A stretch of 64,000 nt of DNA from JBOZRQ01 sp050789255 (GTDB lineage Bacteria > Bacillota > Sulfobacillia > Symbiobacteriales > Symbiobacteriaceae): assembly GCA_050789255.1 (NCBI GenBank), contig JBOZRQ010000029.1, positions 16,266 through 80,265 of the forward strand, given 5' to 3'. The notes beneath the pieces were generated by a model, which saw only the letters and a list, made by a program, of their open reading frames with translations, had not been told where the DNA came from and ran no database searches. This document shows, piece after piece, positions 41,017-49,636 of this stretch. A program made the translations under genes and the position numbers. The stretch's first letter is position 1. Every line of letters starts with the position of its first letter.

Positions 41017-43503
41017 TCAGGGTTGCAGGACCAGCTTGGAGCCTTTGCGGTAGCCGCTCGCATCCATCAACTGCGGATGGAGTTCGCCCCGCCAGTGAAG
41101 CTGAGCTTGGTCAGTGTACCACTTACTCAGGAAGTGGCCCGACTGTCCGGGCAACACCACATCCCAGGAGTTACCCACAGGGTTGGCCAGGTCCACCACT
41201 TGCCGCCAGGGGCCGGCCGAGGTTACCTTGCCTGTCTTGGAGTCGTAGCTCATGGCGGAGGGCGTTACACTGCTGCCGCCGATCGGATGGGCCTCGGCGT
41301 TGAGGAACCAGCCCAGAGGCTTGACCGCGCCGCCAATGGCGTGAGCCGGGCCGATCTGATGGAACTTGCCCCAGTTCCACTTCTGTGGATTGTTGCCCTG
41401 AAGTTTCACCACATCGGCGACAGCGGTCTTGAACGAGCCGGCCAGCAACATCTCCAGCCCGCCGGCAAGCTTTACCCACTCACTGGGGTTCCCCTTGGCT
41501 GCCTGCAGCAGCATTTCGTCAGTGATGTTGGACTCCTGGGGCATCCGGCTGTAGAGGTCCTTGCCCAGCTTGGGCTCAAACAGGTCCTTGCCGATCTGGC
41601 GCCGCCAGGTGGCGAAGATCAGAGGTGCTCCGGCTTCGGCGTCGTCCACAAAGTCCCAAGCCTTCAGGAGGGCCAGGGCGCCCTTCTCGGTCTCAGACAG
41701 GCTCGCCTTCTCCAGCACCGGCAGAATAGCCGGCAGCAGGCTGCGCGCCCGCAGGTTGGTATTGTCGGCCTGGATCTGCCGCATGTCATCCACGGTCAGG
41801 CTGCCGGCCTTTGCCTTGAGCATCTCCGTAATGCGCCCCGCACGGTACGGTTGCGACCACTGGGATCCCAGGTAGAAGGGGTAGGCGTCATCGATCACCT
41901 TGTGGTTGGCGGTGACGATCATCCCTTCAGGCGGGTTCACCACCTCGGGCATCCGCTCAAAGGGGATAAACTCCTTCCACTCGTACTCGCCGGTCCAACC
42001 CGGGACGGGCATCAGCCCGTCGCCCTTGGCCCGAACCGGTGCGATGCCCCCTGAACGGTAGGCAATCGTACCGTCAACGCTGGCGAAGACGAAGTTCTGC
42101 ATGGGCACCTGGAACCGCCGCAGCGCCTCGCGGAACTCGCTCCAGTTGCTCGCCTTGCCGAAGAGCAGCACTGCCTCTAACTCCGGTGTGGCCATGTGGG
42201 CCGTCCACTTCAGAGCAAGTGCCTCCTTGGGCCGATTCTCCTTGGAGCCCACGATTTCCGAGATGATTGGGCCATGCCGGGTGACGACCACCTCGAAGGG
42301 GACGTCGGGCTTGCCCTTGACCTTGATGCTCTCCTTATGAACCGTGGCGTCCTCCCACTTCCCCATGAACTCGAACTGGTTGGGGTTTTGCGGGTTGCGC
42401 TTCTCGATGAAGGTGTCGAACACGTCAGGCCCGACGTTGGTGACACCCCAGGCCACCTTTTCGTTGTGCCCGATCACAATACCCGGGGTACCCGGGAAAA
42501 TGACGCCGATGACGTTCATTCTGTCGCTGGGGTTGTTGAGCATCAAATGGGTCTGGTACCAGATCGCCGGCGTGCTCAGCCCCAGGTGCGGGTCGTTGGA
42601 CAGTATGGGCTTGCCGGACTTGGTCTGCTTGCCCGACACGACCCAGTTGTTTGACCCAATTCCGTCCGGGGCGGGCTGCATAAGGGCTACGGGGAGACCA
42701 TCGAGGTCGACATGGGTCGCAGGGGGCAGCTCGGCGACCTGGCGGGGCGCCGCCTCCTCGGCCGATGACCCGGTGCCGTACTTCATAATGGTGAGGCCAT
42801 CGTTGGGATAGAAGGGCAGGATCTGCTTGAACAGATCGTCGCCAAGAGCCTCACGAGCCTGTTGACGCCATACGTCATCCACAAACCCGCGCCCCAGGTC
42901 GAAGGCCATGAGTTTGCCAATGCTGGCGCTGTCTACAGGCTGCCAAGGCTCCGGCTTAAAGCCGAGAATCGTGAACTCTACAGGCAGTCGATTCTGTTCC
43001 GTCGCCTGTTGAATGTAGGCGCTGACACCAGCCGAGTATGCCTCCAGGGCTTCCCGCGCCCACGGGCTGTATGCCTGCACCGATAGCTCGGCCGACCGGC
43101 GCAGCATGAGGGTTCGCAGGAACTTGTCCGATTCCAGTTGGCTCTCGCCGAGCACTTCGGACAGCCGGCCCGCGGCGGCCCGGCGATTCAGCTCCATCTG
43201 CCACAGCCGGTCCTGCGCCGTGATATAGCCCTGAGCCATGTAAAGGTCGTGGCTGCTGGTAGCCTCAATGTGCGGAACTCCCCAGTCATCCCGGTACACG
43301 GTTACGGGTCCGTTGAGGCCAGCCAACCGGAGCTCTCCGGCAATCTGGGGCAGGCTCCTCCGGGCGAATGCATAGGAACCTGCTCCCGCCAAGCCCACGA
43401 CCAGCACCAGCACCAACGCCACGTACCAAAGCCAGCGCCTTCTCGGGCGCTGCTTGGCCTTCACTGAGCTCAGAGACCGCCTCTCCGTCGACGTCACTCC
43501 CAC
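41017..43503 (-). CDS. Penicillin acylase family Ntn-hydrolase
   Basis: An 828-residue exported amidohydrolase. N-terminal membrane/signal segment WLWYVALVLVLVVGLAGAGSYAF after a basic stretch, then the alpha region starting YRDDWGVPHIEA. The autocatalytic nucleophile is Ser284 in IGSNNWVVSG, followed by the family motif SGKPILSNDPHLGL and later NRMNVIGV..PGTPG and HGPI. Maturation should cut before Ser284 into two chains. Substrates in this family include penicillins, acyl-homoserine lactones and other N-acyl amides; specificity cannot be read. The GTG start (complement of 43501-43503) has GGGGGAGAG. It is followed by a paralog upstream at 43609-45999. Confidence 0.9.
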   Translation of the reverse strand: MGVTSTERRSLSSVKAKQRPRRRWLWYVALVLVLVVGLAGAGSYAFARRSLPQIAGELRLAGLNGPVTVYRDDWGVPHIEATSSHDLYMAQGYITAQDRLWQMELNRRAAAGRLSEVLGESQLESDKFLRTLMLRRSAELSVQAYSPWAREALEAYSAGVSAYIQQATEQNRLPVEFTILGFKPEPWQPVDSASIGKLMAFDLGRGFVDDVWRQQAREALGDDLFKQILPFYPNDGLTIMKYGTGSSAEEAAPRQVAELPPATHVDLDGLPVALMQPAPDGIGSNNWVVSGKQTKSGKPILSNDPHLGLSTPAIWYQTHLMLNNPSDRMNVIGVIFPGTPGIVIGHNEKVAWGVTNVGPDVFDTFIEKRNPQNPNQFEFMGKWEDATVHKESIKVKGKPDVPFEVVVTRHGPIISEIVGSKENRPKEALALKWTAHMATPELEAVLLFGKASNWSEFREALRRFQVPMQNFVFASVDGTIAYRSGGIAPVRAKGDGLMPVPGWTGEYEWKEFIPFERMPEVVNPPEGMIVTANHKVIDDAYPFYLGSQWSQPYRAGRITEMLKAKAGSLTVDDMRQIQADNTNLRARSLLPAILPVLEKASLSETEKGALALLKAWDFVDDAEAGAPLIFATWRRQIGKDLFEPKLGKDLYSRMPQESNITDEMLLQAAKGNPSEWVKLAGGLEMLLAGSFKTAVADVVKLQGNNPQKWNWGKFHQIGPAHAIGGAVKPLGWFLNAEAHPIGGSSVTPSAMSYDSKTGKVTSAGPWRQVVDLANPVGNSWDVVLPGQSGHFLSKWYTDQAQLHWRGELHPQLMDASGYRKGSKLVLQP

Positions 43504-43585
43504 TGTTGCTCTCCCCCGTACAAGTACCTGTATAAGCTGATGTTTGAACTTCGATAACAGTAGGAGTTATCCTTGCAAAGAGAAG

Positions 43586-43605
43586 ACCCCCGCTTCGGCG
43601 GGGGT
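43586..43605 (-). terminator. Terminator between the two acylase genes
   Basis: Stem ACCCCCGC/GCGGGGGT with a stable TTCG loop (read CGAA on the minus strand), followed on the minus strand by TCTTCTCTTTGC. It lies just after the stop of the second acylase (43609). Confidence 0.8.
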
Positions 43606-43608
43606 GCA

Positions 43609-45999
43609 CTATTTTTCGTGATCCGGATGCAAGATGCACCGTGGCAGCTTGCGAACGCGCTCGTGCTGGAACAACCGTGAAAAGGCCTCGCCCTTGGTCC
43701 ATGTGCTCACTTGATCGGTATACGCCGGACTCAGCGGGTGGCCGCTCTGCCCGGGCATGCACACCTCGAAAGTGCTGTCCGCCGCTCCCATGTCGACCAC
43801 TTGTCGCCAGGGGGAAGCGATTCGGACATCAAAGGGCGAGAGGGGGTGGTACTCTTGGGTCCACAAAGTTTGGGCGCTCCCGCCCACCGCATAGGCACCG
43901 ATGTCCATGAACCACCGGAGGGCCGGGAGATGCTTGCACAGGGGATGGGCCAGGCGAAGTTTGTGCTCTCGGTCCCACCGCCAGTTCTCCGGAGAACGGC
44001 CCTGTTTGGCGGCCAGCAGTGCGGCCGATCGCCTGAACGACCTGAGTGCCACTCGATGCAGACCCTCTTCACCCTCCCGGCCGAGCCAGGGGCTGTCGCC
44101 GCCCTCCGAAACGGCCTGAATCAGCCGGTCAGTCACCTGTACGGCCATACCGCAGGTTACGAACTGGTCGAAGAGATCAAGGCCCATCTGGGGCCGGAAG
44201 ATTCCCTCCACGAGGAACTGGTACCACTGGTGCCACAGGACGGCGGCCGGAGATGAGGCATCCTCCGCACAGTCCCACCCGGAGAGCAGCATGAGCGCCT
44301 TCTTCTCCAACTCGCTCAGGACCTCGGGGTGGGCGCCCTGCCGCAGACCTTCTTGCACGCTGTGCAGCAAGGTCTGGAGGAGCAATCTGGCCTGGTTGTT
44401 CACCCGATCGTTCTGCAGATCAAGCAGTTTGCCGCCTGTCAGGTCAAACGCTCCGTGAAGGCGCTCGCGGAGGCGGCGGGCCCTGTAGTGCGGGGTCGTC
44501 TGGCCCGCCGCAATCAGGTATCCATCGGGCGGATTCACGCTCTCTGGGTGATCGGCGAAGGGGATGACGCCAGCCCAGTCCCATTCTGACGTCCAACCGG
44601 GCAGGGGCGCTTGCCCGTCACCTCGGCTGCGGGCTGGAACCAGGCCAGCCAGCCGGCAGGCGATCGTCCCATCCTTGGCGGCGACCACGAAGTTCTGGGG
44701 AGGGCCGTCGTAGGTCGCCACCGCCTGTCGGAACTCCGCCCAGCTGTGGCTGCCGCTCAACTGCAGGAAGGCTTCGATCTCACGGGAGGGCGTTAGGCCT
44801 GTCCACTTCAAGGACAGCGCGACGTGCTGGTTCTTGGCGATAACGGGGCCATGCCGAGTCACCATGACCTCGTGCCGGACAGGCGATCCGCCCCGCACAG
44901 TGATCTCTTCAACCCGCACGCTGGCTTGGGTCCACTGTTCGTTAAAGGCGTAGTGACCTGGCTGAGACGGGTCGAGCCGTTCGACATAAACATCTTGAAC
45001 GTCGATCGCGGCGTTGGTGAGACCCCAAGCCAGATCGCGGTTCTGGCCGATCATGATTCCAGGTATGCCCGGAAAAGAGGCACCGGTAACGTCCAGGCCA
45101 TCCGGGCCGGTCAGGTGCACTTGGTACCATGGTGAGGGGACGCCAACGCTTACATGAGGGTCGGCAGCGAGCATCGGGGCGCCCGAGCGGGTACGGGTGC
45201 CGGCAACCGCCCAGGCGCTGCTGCCTACGGTCGTCTGCACGGTTTCAGTAGCCAAGCTCATGAGGGCGCTGACGTCGGGAATCGGAATAGCCTCCAGCTC
45301 GGTCAACAGGTCGAGGTCTGGTCGATCCCAAAACAGGCCGGCTGCCTTGTCGGCGCCCACGGTCTGGACTAACTGAGCCCGAAAGAGTTCCGTCGCCCAG
45401 TTTCCGCTCATGTTATAGGCAATGAATTTGCAGAGGAGCAGGGTATCCACGGCCGTCCAAGGTTCGGGACGGTAGCGTAGCACATCGAACTCTGGATGTA
45501 GACGCCCTTCGGCTATTCGGGCGTTCACCCCGTCGGCAAAGGCTTGCAGGTGGCCTCGCACGGCTGGGGAGTAAATGCTAAAGGAGGCTTCGGCTGCCTG
45601 GCGCAGGCCAATGGTCCGGAAATGCCGGTCCTGGTCCACCAGCTTGGTACCGAACAACTCGGCCATCCGGCCGCTTGCGGTCCGCCTGGTCATGTCCATC
45701 GCCCAGAGCCGGTCTTGCGCGGTGACGTAGCCCTGAGCCAGATAGAGGTCGTGCAAGTTCCGGGCGTAGATGTGTGGAACGCCACGGTCATCCCGGTAGA
45801 GTTCCACGATCTCGCGAAGCCCGCTTACCCGCAGCGATCCACTTCGAGCCGGCAGGCTTCGTTGAAGCCACAGGTACAGGGCGATTGAAGCGACCCCTGC
45901 CACGATGGTAAGCAGGCGGAAGAAGAGCGACTGCGTCCCCAGCGCCAGCCCCGCGCTGATCACCACCACGAGCCCACCGGTCCCGAATAGGCGCAGCAA
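43609..45999 (-). CDS. Second penicillin acylase family Ntn-hydrolase
   Basis: A 796-residue paralog of the neighbouring acylase. N-terminal hydrophobic segments (LVVVISAGLALGTQSLFFRLLTIVAGVASIALYLWL) could form two membrane helices instead of a simple signal peptide. The alpha region starts YRDDRGVPHIYA. The nucleophile is Ser260 in VGSSAWAVAG, followed by SGAPMLAADPHVSVG. The start is TTG (complement of 45997-45999) after GGGGGAATACCC. Compared with the paralog, the residues after Ser differ (SSAW against SNNW), which could change specificity. A tandem duplication with divergence is likely. The second gene ends at a good terminator, so the two are probably separately transcribed. Confidence 0.88.
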   Translation of the reverse strand: MLRLFGTGGLVVVISAGLALGTQSLFFRLLTIVAGVASIALYLWLQRSLPARSGSLRVSGLREIVELYRDDRGVPHIYARNLHDLYLAQGYVTAQDRLWAMDMTRRTASGRMAELFGTKLVDQDRHFRTIGLRQAAEASFSIYSPAVRGHLQAFADGVNARIAEGRLHPEFDVLRYRPEPWTAVDTLLLCKFIAYNMSGNWATELFRAQLVQTVGADKAAGLFWDRPDLDLLTELEAIPIPDVSALMSLATETVQTTVGSSAWAVAGTRTRSGAPMLAADPHVSVGVPSPWYQVHLTGPDGLDVTGASFPGIPGIMIGQNRDLAWGLTNAAIDVQDVYVERLDPSQPGHYAFNEQWTQASVRVEEITVRGGSPVRHEVMVTRHGPVIAKNQHVALSLKWTGLTPSREIEAFLQLSGSHSWAEFRQAVATYDGPPQNFVVAAKDGTIACRLAGLVPARSRGDGQAPLPGWTSEWDWAGVIPFADHPESVNPPDGYLIAAGQTTPHYRARRLRERLHGAFDLTGGKLLDLQNDRVNNQARLLLQTLLHSVQEGLRQGAHPEVLSELEKKALMLLSGWDCAEDASSPAAVLWHQWYQFLVEGIFRPQMGLDLFDQFVTCGMAVQVTDRLIQAVSEGGDSPWLGREGEEGLHRVALRSFRRSAALLAAKQGRSPENWRWDREHKLRLAHPLCKHLPALRWFMDIGAYAVGGSAQTLWTQEYHPLSPFDVRIASPWRQVVDMGAADSTFEVCMPGQSGHPLSPAYTDQVSTWTKGEAFSRLFQHERVRKLPRCILHPDHEK

Positions 46000-46097
46000 G
46001 GGTATTCCCCCAGTTTAATTTCACTGTCTTGAAGTTAGATGTATGTTTGGGAACTCCTGCTTGACAGGTGAGGAGCGGCTTCCCTCGCTTGTTATGA

Positions 46098-46127
46098 TTG
46101 CGCGCGGGAAATCGCGCGTGATATAAT
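46098..46127 (+). promoter_or_regulatory. Promoter of rpmE with a palindromic spacer
   Basis: TTGCGC at 46098-46103, 18-base spacer, TGA then TATAAT at 46122-46127 (extended -10). The spacer and -35 edge contain CGCGCG-GGAAAT-CGCGCG, an inverted repeat that could be an operator. Predicted leader is about 115 bases. Confidence 0.8.
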
Positions 46128-46250
46128 GCCTCAGTACGACTCCGATCTCGTAGACCGGCGCCCTGCAAGCAGCAGCAACTGCTCAACCGGCCAAGCTCGG
46201 GAACGGCGGCGGGTTCGAGGTACAGAGATATTGAAAGCGAGGCGTATTCC

Positions 46251-46451
46251 ATGAAGGCTGGTATTCATCCGCAGACTCAGAAGACCCGCATCCAGTGCGG
46301 CTGCGGCGCTTCCTACGAGGTGCTCTCCACCCGGAAGAACATCAACGTTGAAATTTGCGCCAACTGCCATCCGTTCTACACCGGCAGCAGCAAGCTGCGC
46401 GTCGAAGCCGGCAGCCGTATTGACCGCTTCAAGAAGAAGTACGGCCGGTAA
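46251..46451 (+). CDS. rpmE: Ribosomal protein L31, zinc-binding form
   Basis: A 66-residue large-subunit protein. The zinc ligands CGCG and CANC mark it as the C+ type, used when zinc is plentiful. The conserved end HPFYTGSSKLRVEAGSRIDRFKKKYG is complete. ATG 46251 has GCGAGG eight bases upstream. It has its own promoter and terminator and lies just before DUF1385 and prfA, its usual neighbours. Confidence 0.97.
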   Translation: MKAGIHPQTQKTRIQCGCGASYEVLSTRKNINVEICANCHPFYTGSSKLRVEAGSRIDRFKKKYGR

Positions 46452-46463
46452 GCTTCATCTGTG

Positions 46464-46500
46464 TTAAACAAAGCAGAGCCGCCGCGCTCTGTTTTTGTTT
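46464..46500 (+). terminator. Intrinsic terminator of rpmE
   Basis: AAACAAAGCAGAGC pairs with GCTCTGTTTTTGTTT around a six-base CGCCGC loop; the T tract is part of the stem. Confidence 0.88.
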
Positions 46501-46567
46501 TAACACCAAACATAAACGTCCGAGATTACGTCAATATATAAGCAATAGGTGTGGAGGTGAGGTCAGC

Positions 46568-47440
46568 ATGAGTCAGCAGCAGGTCACTTACGGTGGACAG
46601 GCAGTCATTGAAGGGGTCATGATGCGCGGCCCGGCCCGAATGGCAATCGCGGTTCGGCGCCCCGATGGTGAAATCGCAATTCACCAGGAAGAGGTCAAGT
46701 CTGTGCTCCAGCGCTTCCCCATCCTGCGCCTGCCGGTGCTTCGCGGCATGGTGGCTCTGGTAGAGACCATGAGCATGGGCATCAGCGCTCTCATGTTCTC
46801 CGCCAACCAGGCCATGCCCGACGAAGAGCAGCTCTCCAAGAAGGAAGTGGCGCTGACCTCCACCGTGGGCATTGTGTTTGCCCTTGGCATCTTTGTGGCC
46901 GTCCCGACCCTGCTCTCTTCCCTGATGAAGAGCTGGCACCTGGGCAACACGGTCGTCAACGTTGCCGAGGCCCTCCTTCGCCTTGCCATGTTCATTGGCT
47001 ACATGGTGGCCATTTCCGTCATGAAGGACATTCAGCGGGTCTATCAGTACCACGGGGCTGAGCACAAGGTCATCAATACCTTTGAAGCCGGCGCCCCGCT
47101 TACGGTCGAGGCGGCCCGCACCTTCTCCCGCGAACATAAGCGCTGCGGCACCAGCTTCTTGCTGTACGTGGTCGTCATTAGCATCGCGGTCTTTTCCGCC
47201 ATGCGGTTCGACAGTGTTTTGGTCCGTATTGTTACGCGTTTGGCGTTAATGCCCGTCGTTGCTGGCATCTCCTTTGAGGTGATCCGGCTGATGGGCAAGT
47301 ACGACAATGGCCTCACCGCGCTAATTAGCCGCCCAGGCATGTGGCTTCAGGGCCTCACCACCCGTGAGCCCGATGACAGCCAGCTTGAGGTTGCCATCGC
47401 AGCGTTTGAAACCGCCCGCGGCCACGGCCTGCCGGGTTAG
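46568..47440 (+). CDS. DUF1385 (YqhQ-like) membrane protein
   Basis: A 290-residue integral membrane protein of the DUF1385 family, function not established. The start VTYGGQAVIEGVMMRGP is the family signature, and QYHGAEHKVINTFEAG with CGTSFLL follows in the middle. At least four membrane segments are visible between residues 95 and 235. ATG 46568 has GGAGGTGAGG. It usually lies upstream of prfA in Firmicutes, as here. Confidence 0.92.
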   Translation: MSQQQVTYGGQAVIEGVMMRGPARMAIAVRRPDGEIAIHQEEVKSVLQRFPILRLPVLRGMVALVETMSMGISALMFSANQAMPDEEQLSKKEVALTSTVGIVFALGIFVAVPTLLSSLMKSWHLGNTVVNVAEALLRLAMFIGYMVAISVMKDIQRVYQYHGAEHKVINTFEAGAPLTVEAARTFSREHKRCGTSFLLYVVVISIAVFSAMRFDSVLVRIVTRLALMPVVAGISFEVIRLMGKYDNGLTALISRPGMWLQGLTTREPDDSQLEVAIAAFETARGHGLPG

Positions 47441-47450
47441 CTACGCATTT

Positions 47451-47490
47451 GCTGGGGCACGGGGAAACCCGCGCCCCTTTGCTATGCCCA
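47451..47490 (+). terminator. Hairpin with conserved TTTGCTATGCCCA tail between DUF1385 and prfA
   Basis: GGGGCACGGG pairs with CCCGCGCCCC (one mismatch) and is followed by TTTGCTATGCCCA. The last 20 bases match 13091-13110 with one change. The short T run suggests partial termination or another function. Confidence 0.6.
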
Positions 47491-47530
47491 CGCCAAGGCC
47501 CCAGGAAGCAACGAATGAGGTGGAAAAGAC

Positions 47531-48613
47531 TTGGACGCTCTGATGAAGGAAAAGCTTGAGGCCGCGGAAGCCCATTATGAGAATTTGGCCTTCAAGCTTG
47601 GTGACCCCTCGGTGATTGGCGACTCTAAGGAGTTTCAGAAGGTGGCCCGCGAGCACAACAAGCTGGGCCCGATTGTGGACACATTCCGCAGCTACAAGAA
47701 GGTCGAAGCGGAGATGGCCGACGTGCTGGCCATGCTGGAAGGGCAGCTCTCCGCCGATGAGCGCGCTCTGTTCCAGGATGAGCTGGATAACCTCAAGGAG
47801 CAGGAGGTTAAGCTGACCGAAGATCTGCGGGTGCTGCTCCTCCCCAAGGATCCGAACGACGAGAAGAACGTCATGATCGAGATTCGGGCGGGCGCCGGCG
47901 GAGACGAGGCCTCCCTGTTTGCCGGCGAGCTCTACCGCATGTACGCTCGGTTCGCCGAGCGCAATCGTTGGAAGATCGAGGTCATGGACATTAACGAGAC
48001 CGAGGCCGGCGGCGTCAAGGAAGTCGTCTTCCAGATCAACGCCGAAGGCGCTTTCAGCCGGTTGAAGTACGAGGGCGGCGTGCACCGCGTGCAGCGCGTC
48101 CCTGCGACCGAGTCCCAGGGCCGCATCCACACCTCGACGGTAACGGTGGCGGTGATGCCTGAGGCTGAAGAGGTCGACGTTGAGATCAAGCCGGACGAAC
48201 TGAAGATCGAGACTCAGCGTGCGGGCGGCGCTGGCGGCCAGCACGTGAACAAAACCGAATCGGCGGTCCGCCTCACCCATCTTCCCACCGGTCTGGTCGT
48301 CTACTGCGCCGACGAGCGCTCGCAGATCCAGAACCGTGAAAAGGCGATGCGGGTTCTGCGCTCCCGCCTGCTGGACCTGTATACCAGCCAGGCCAAAAGC
48401 GCCGAGGATCAGGCTCGCCGCTCGCAGGTGGGCTCTGGTGATCGCTCGGAGAAGATCCGCACTTACAACTTCCCGCAGGACCGCATGACGGACCACCGCA
48501 TCGGCCTGACCGTCCATAACCTGCCGGCCATTATGGACGGCGATATTGAGCACGTGATTAGCGCTCTGGCCCAGCATGACCAGGCTGCCAAGCTGCAGGG
48601 CGCGGAGGGCTAA
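47531..48613 (+). CDS. prfA: Peptide chain release factor 1
   Basis: Recognises UAA and UAG and releases the nascent chain. 360 residues; the GGQ motif at 235-237 (AGGAGGQHVNKTESAVR) and the PAT stop-recognition motif (RVPATESQGRIHTST) are present, so it is RF1 and not RF2. The start is TTG 47531 with GAGGTGG seven bases upstream; ATG 47543 is a possible alternative. prmC follows after two bases and methylates the glutamine of GGQ. Confidence 0.97.
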   Translation: MDALMKEKLEAAEAHYENLAFKLGDPSVIGDSKEFQKVAREHNKLGPIVDTFRSYKKVEAEMADVLAMLEGQLSADERALFQDELDNLKEQEVKLTEDLRVLLLPKDPNDEKNVMIEIRAGAGGDEASLFAGELYRMYARFAERNRWKIEVMDINETEAGGVKEVVFQINAEGAFSRLKYEGGVHRVQRVPATESQGRIHTSTVTVAVMPEAEEVDVEIKPDELKIETQRAGGAGGQHVNKTESAVRLTHLPTGLVVYCADERSQIQNREKAMRVLRSRLLDLYTSQAKSAEDQARRSQVGSGDRSEKIRTYNFPQDRMTDHRIGLTVHNLPAIMDGDIEHVISALAQHDQAAKLQGAEG

Positions 48614-48615
48614 TC

Positions 48616-49458
48616 ATGGCTACCGTGCGTGAACTCCTGAAGGAGGCCGCCTGGCTGCTGGAAAGCGCCGGTGTGCAGGACTTCGAGCGGGAGGCAGCCT
48701 GGCTGCTCAGCCATGTGCTTGGCACCACAGCCGGGGCGCTGCGAGCAAATGCAGGCGGGGCCGTTCCCGAAGCCTGCGAGGCTCAGCTTCGAAAGTTGAC
48801 TGCCCGGCGGGCCGCCCGGGAGCCGATCCAGTATATTCTTGGAACGGAAGAGTTCATGGGCATGACCTTCCGGGTCTCGCCAGCGGTCCTGATTCCCCGG
48901 CTGGACACGGAAGTCTTGGTTCGGGAGGCGGCTGCCCTGCTTCCGACCGGCGCCCGAGTGGCCGATATCGGCACGGGCAGCGGTGCTATTGCACTGGGTA
49001 CTGCCCAGTTGGTACCCGGGGCGTTCGTGGTCGCCGTCGATTTGAGCGAAGCCGCGTTGGAGGTGGCCGCCGAGAACGCGCGGCTCAATGGCATGGCAGA
49101 ACGCATCGAGTTCCGCCACGGGGACCTGCTTCAGCCGCTTCAAGGGCAGCAGTTCCACGCGATCCTGTCGAACCCGCCCTATATTGATGAAGAGGATGTG
49201 GCCGGGCTTATGCCCGAGGTGCGGGACTGGGAACCGAAGATGGCCCTCACTCCAGGAGCGGATGGACTTAGCATCTTCCGCAGGCTGCTGGCCAACGCCC
49301 CAGCGCACCTGCTTCCGGGCGGTTTTCTTGGAGTAGAGGTAGGGGCTGGCCAGGCCGTAGCGGTTCGGCGCCTCTTCCATGAAGCCGGCTACGAAAACGT
49401 AACCGTGCATTGCGACACAGCCGGGATTGAGCGGGCTTTGATCGGGCGCCCAACCTAA
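48616..49458 (+). CDS. prmC: Release factor glutamine methyltransferase
   Basis: SAM-dependent enzyme of 280 residues that methylates Gln of the GGQ motif in release factors. Visible are the N-terminal helical domain, the SAM motif ADIGTGSGAIALG, the acidic VVAVDLSEAAL and the catalytic NPPY in ILSNPPYIDEEDV. ATG 48616 lies two bases after the prfA stop with GGAGGG upstream; the genes are an obvious operon. Confidence 0.96.
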   Translation: MATVRELLKEAAWLLESAGVQDFEREAAWLLSHVLGTTAGALRANAGGAVPEACEAQLRKLTARRAAREPIQYILGTEEFMGMTFRVSPAVLIPRLDTEVLVREAAALLPTGARVADIGTGSGAIALGTAQLVPGAFVVAVDLSEAALEVAAENARLNGMAERIEFRHGDLLQPLQGQQFHAILSNPPYIDEEDVAGLMPEVRDWEPKMALTPGADGLSIFRRLLANAPAHLLPGGFLGVEVGAGQAVAVRRLFHEAGYENVTVHCDTAGIERALIGRPT

Positions 49459-49504
49459 AGCGCGACAAATCCGCAGGGGGGGTACCTGCGGATTCATCGC
49501 GCTT
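49458..49504 (+). terminator. Long hairpin after prmC
   Basis: A 20-bp stem with two mismatches (49458-49477 with 49485-49504; core GCGCGA...ATCCGCAGG / CCTGCGGAT...TCGCGC) begins at the prmC stop codon. There is no proper T tract (ACACAGCAGTTTT follows), so it may act as an mRNA end or as a block to antisense transcription. Confidence 0.55.
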
Positions 49505-49579
49505 ACACAGCAGTTTTGGGGGTATAGGAGCCGCCAGGGGGGTGACGGCGGGCCTAACACGGTGGGGGGTGCAAGAGAA

Positions 49580-49612
49580 CACGAAAAGACCTGCTCCGGA
49601 GGGGAGCAGGCC
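49580..49612 (-). terminator. Terminator-type expression platform of the c-di-GMP riboswitch
   Basis: On the minus strand, directly behind the aptamer: GGCCTGCTCC pairs with GGAGCAGGTC and is followed by TTTTCGTGTTCTCTT. The T-rich side is on the minus strand, so it acts in the direction of the riboswitch. Confidence 0.8.
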
Positions 49613-49636
49613 TTGCTTACATAGCGCCTGCCCCGA

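Noticed and set aside
49268..49582. 104-codon minus-strand frame behind the c-di-GMP riboswitch as its regulated gene
   Set aside because: It lies opposite prmC, has no ribosome site, begins inside the terminator region and shows an Arg/Pro-rich composition typical of antisense shadows.
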